Assembly (NCBI RefSeq): GCF_030297175.1
Contig: NZ_AP028070.1
Span: 1,488,001 to 1,552,000, forward strand
Source of the DNA: Marinobacter sp. LA51
GTDB lineage: Bacteria; Pseudomonadota; Gammaproteobacteria; Pseudomonadales; Oleiphilaceae
DNA length: 64,000 bases
Direction of reading: 5' to 3'
Part shown: in pieces, positions 62,041 through 64,000 of the stretch
Layout of the letters: each line of letters opens with the position of its first letter
How positions within the stretch are numbered: the stretch's first letter is position 1
The notes under the pieces: generated by a model
Databases searched by the model: none
What the model saw: only the letters and a program-made list of their open reading frames with translations
What the model was told of the DNA's origin: nothing
Position numbers and translations under genes: made by a program

Positions 62041-62637
62041 TTATCGGCTGGAACGGGATTCGATGTCTACCACCTGTCCGTTTCTCAGGGTAACGACCTG
62101 CCGGAACTGATTTCCGGCCAGGTCATAGAGCCACAACTGGACCAGCACTGGCCGTATCCCTCGCCAGGTCTCCAGACGTCGAGTGGGTTTGGGTGTCCGC
62201 CATTCCACTCGCTTTGAAACGGGTTCGCCGCAACGGGCGATCAGCTCGTATTCGGTGCGAGCGTGCCGAAGGGTGCTGATGTTGCAACTGGCCCGATCGG
62301 AAACATGGAATCCATAACCCAGGCTTTCCACCTGTGCCAGCTTGCCATTGCGGAAGGTCAGGCGCCGTATAAACCTTTGGGGCCCGGGGTTGTAGTACCA
62401 GTGCATTTCGGTTTGCACCACGCCCAGCCCGGGGACTGTGGCTGTGGGGTATTCCACCACGTAGTCCGGCGGCCCACAGCGCTCCTCAACCTCAATGGGC
62501 CAGGCGTCATTGTCGACCAGATACGTCCCGCAGCGCAGGGCGCCCTGAGCGCCCGGGGCGAGGGCTATCAGCACTAACATCCATAGGAATCGTCGAAAGC
62601 AGGTCATGGTCTGGTCACTGTTCTGCATGAATTTCAC
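62041..62637 (-). CDS. DUF2845 periplasmic protein
   Basis: This protein of about 198 residues has a signal peptide (FRRFLWMLVLIALAPGAQG) and two DUF2845-type repeats, each with an Arg-Cys-Gly: LRCGTYLVDNDAWPIEVEERCG and YELIARCGEPVSKRVEW. The start is taken as GTG 62637, 10 nt after GAGGAG; ATG 62607 is an alternative. It overlaps nothing and is convergent with ycaO, whose stop is 1 nt away. Function unknown. Confidence 0.8.
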   Translation of the reverse strand: MKFMQNSDQTMTCFRRFLWMLVLIALAPGAQGALRCGTYLVDNDAWPIEVEERCGPPDYVVEYPTATVPGLGVVQTEMHWYYNPGPQRFIRRLTFRNGKLAQVESLGYGFHVSDRASCNISTLRHARTEYELIARCGEPVSKRVEWRTPKPTRRLETWRGIRPVLVQLWLYDLAGNQFRQVVTLRNGQVVDIESRSSR

Positions 62638-62774
62638 ATCAATTGTACTCCTCGATACACCCCGCCACTCAACGCCCAACGATCGTTCGCTGGGAACTGT
62701 AATGGTCGGAGTCGTGAAAAACCGGTGATTCCTGCTAGGGTTAATAATCATGGGCTTTTGAAGGAGTAGAGGCC

Positions 62775-63596
62775 ATGTTCCGACGCACCAAAGCCTTGCT
62801 GCACCAGATAGAACGGATTCCGGTGATCAATCAAGCGTTGGATCGGCACTATGCGAAAGAGTTCGCAAGTGCCACTAACGTCAACTGGTTCAAGGGTGTT
62901 TACCCGGACTTTGCTACTGCCATTGCCGACGTGCCAGCCAACAAACCCCTGGGGTATGACAACGACGCCCCCGCCTCAGCAGACATGTACCGTTTTAGAA
63001 TGCAGGCCATTGCCCCCTGCGATTACCCCGTCGCCTTTTGGCTAAACCGATTGATGCAACCCAATGAAAGATTGCTGGATTTCGGTGGCCACGTGGGCGT
63101 TTTGTATTACGCGCTCAAGCGATATTTGTCATTTCCCGAGCCATTCGAGTGGACGATTTATGATGTGCCAGCGGTTGTTCGGGAGGGAAGGAAATTCGCC
63201 GAGGAAAATCAGAATCCTGTCCATCTGAATTTCATCGATGATCTGACCCAGGCGGACACTAATGATTGGGTGCTTTTCTCGGGCTCTTTGCAGTACGTCG
63301 AAGATTCCTTGATTTCGATCATTGAACGGCTGCCCAGCCGGCCAAAGTATCTGTTGATCAATATGCTGCCGGTTCATCCGGAGCAGCAATACGTCACCTT
63401 GCAGAATATTAGTACCGCTTTCTGTCCCTATCGCATTTATAGGGCCGTGTCGCTGATGGAGGACATCCAGAAGCTCAATGGCGAGGTGATCGACGAGTGG
63501 CGTAATGCGGATAAGGCATGCGTTATTCCCTACCACCCGGAGCACTCTCTGGATCACTACCACGGTATGCTGGTTCGGTTGAACCCACTGCACTGA
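62775..63596 (+). CDS. Methyltransferase, TIGR04325-like
   Basis: This 273-residue protein has a SAM-dependent fold with LLDFGGHVGVLYYALKRYL (near residue 96) in place of the usual GxGxG loop, and WTIYDVPAVVREGRKFAEE as the ribose-binding strand. It matches the TIGR04325 group, often found in polysaccharide or O-antigen loci. FKGVYPDFATAIADVP and NKPLGYDND at the start are typical. No glycosyltransferase is adjacent within the window. Substrate unknown. Confidence 0.8.
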   Translation: MFRRTKALLHQIERIPVINQALDRHYAKEFASATNVNWFKGVYPDFATAIADVPANKPLGYDNDAPASADMYRFRMQAIAPCDYPVAFWLNRLMQPNERLLDFGGHVGVLYYALKRYLSFPEPFEWTIYDVPAVVREGRKFAEENQNPVHLNFIDDLTQADTNDWVLFSGSLQYVEDSLISIIERLPSRPKYLLINMLPVHPEQQYVTLQNISTAFCPYRIYRAVSLMEDIQKLNGEVIDEWRNADKACVIPYHPEHSLDHYHGMLVRLNPLH

Positions 63597-63622
63597 TCCG
63601 GTGGTCTTTATCGCAGGCTATT

Positions 63623-63647
63623 CCTTCGCATAGGGACATAGCGAAGG
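63623..63647. other. Hairpin downstream of the methyltransferase gene
   Basis: CCTTCGC (63623-63629) pairs with GCGAAGG (63641-63647), with an 11-nt loop and no U-tract. Weak terminator candidate. Confidence 0.4.
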
Positions 63648-63753
63648 CCGCGTTCTAATGCTTTAATGTCGCCCCAAACGAGGATAGCGTTATCGCCTCC
63701 AGCAGAGGCAACTTCTCGCCTTGTTCCGCTTTTCGCTTGACCTGGAAATTACC

Positions 63754-64000
63754 ATGAACGAACAGGAAGTACTCTACGGTTTCAGTAGCGTTCTGATTGC
63801 CGCGGCGCTTTTCGTCGCAATTGTTGTCTGTAACGAGCTGGGATTCAGAACCGGTCGTTTCACTCAGGCTCGCACTACGTCAGAAATGAAGGAGCTCACA
63901 GGGTCCGTTCAGGCCAGTATTCTGGGCTTGTTGGCGTTACTGTTGGGTTTTACCTTCAGCATGTCGATGCAGCGTTACGACAATCGCAGCATCGCTGTTA
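63754..64000 (+). CDS. DUF4239-like membrane protein (partial, N-terminal part)
   Basis: The first 82 residues are in the window. A membrane helix (SSVLIAAALFVAIVVCNELG) precedes a short charged loop, then QASILGLLALLLGFTFSMSMQRYDNR, the typical second helix and Arg-rich turn of DUF4239 proteins. The remainder lies beyond the window. No function known. Confidence 0.75.
   Translation, partial: MNEQEVLYGFSSVLIAAALFVAIVVCNELGFRTGRFTQARTTSEMKELTGSVQASILGLLALLLGFTFSMSMQRYDNRSIAV

Overview
The window looks like chromosome of a marine gammaproteobacterium, most probably Marinobacter or a close relative. This is inferred from high-GC coding sequence, the pepA-holC-valS and alaS-lysC-csrA-tRNA orders, an oadGAB sodium-pumping decarboxylase, an imuA-imuB-dnaE2 mutagenesis operon and TRAP and osmoprotectant transporters. 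No 16S gene is present, so the genus is an inference.

Layout. 1-9.5 kb is conserved housekeeping: the end of a chemotaxis receptor, a cob(I)alamin adenosyltransferase, panE, valS, holC and pepA on the minus strand, then lptF-lptG. 9.6-14.5 kb holds alaS, lysC, csrA, tRNA-Ser(GCT) and two identical tRNA-Arg(ACG). 14.5-21 kb holds a CHRD protein, a DUF2058 protein, dbpA and oadGAB. 21.1-26.4 kb is the SOS mutagenesis operon with a near-ideal LexA box, and 26.6-29.5 kb is a TRAP transporter.

30.3-35.7 kb is the most distinctive region: a chromosomal integron. The integrase gene on the minus strand is broken (nonsense codon, internal deletion, missing C-terminal half). A structured attI-like region follows, then nine plus-strand cassettes separated by seven recognisable attC sites and two truncated ones. 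Cassette products are two GFA-type zinc proteins, two VOC proteins, a DUF3291 protein, a MAPEG protein, two small membrane proteins and a protein with a possible MreB/actin-like segment. With its own integrase dead, the array is probably frozen unless an integrase acts in trans.

35.8-47.6 kb is an accessory stretch of mostly small stand-alone genes: histidine kinase, rlmF, RidA, GST, M14 deacylase, PhzF, a GDCCVxC-MerF metal pair, methyltransferase, thioesterase, VOC, TfoX-N, NIPSNAP, DJ-1, hemerythrin and GNAT. 47.6-51.5 kb is a complete yehZYXW-type osmoprotectant ABC transporter. 51.7-57.4 kb holds a VOC protein, a PaiB-like flavin protein, a MarR/siderophore-interacting pair with a palindromic operator candidate, an ADP-ribosylglycohydrolase, a Pmp3 peptide and a DUF2254 protein.

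57.4-59.7 kb is a second distinctive locus. A rhombosortase gene is divergent from two related secreted proteins that carry YadA-like neck motifs and coiled coils; one of them ends in a GlyGly-CTERM sorting tail. The window closes with an OsmC-YcaO fusion, a DUF2845 protein, a TIGR04325-like methyltransferase and the start of a DUF4239 membrane protein.
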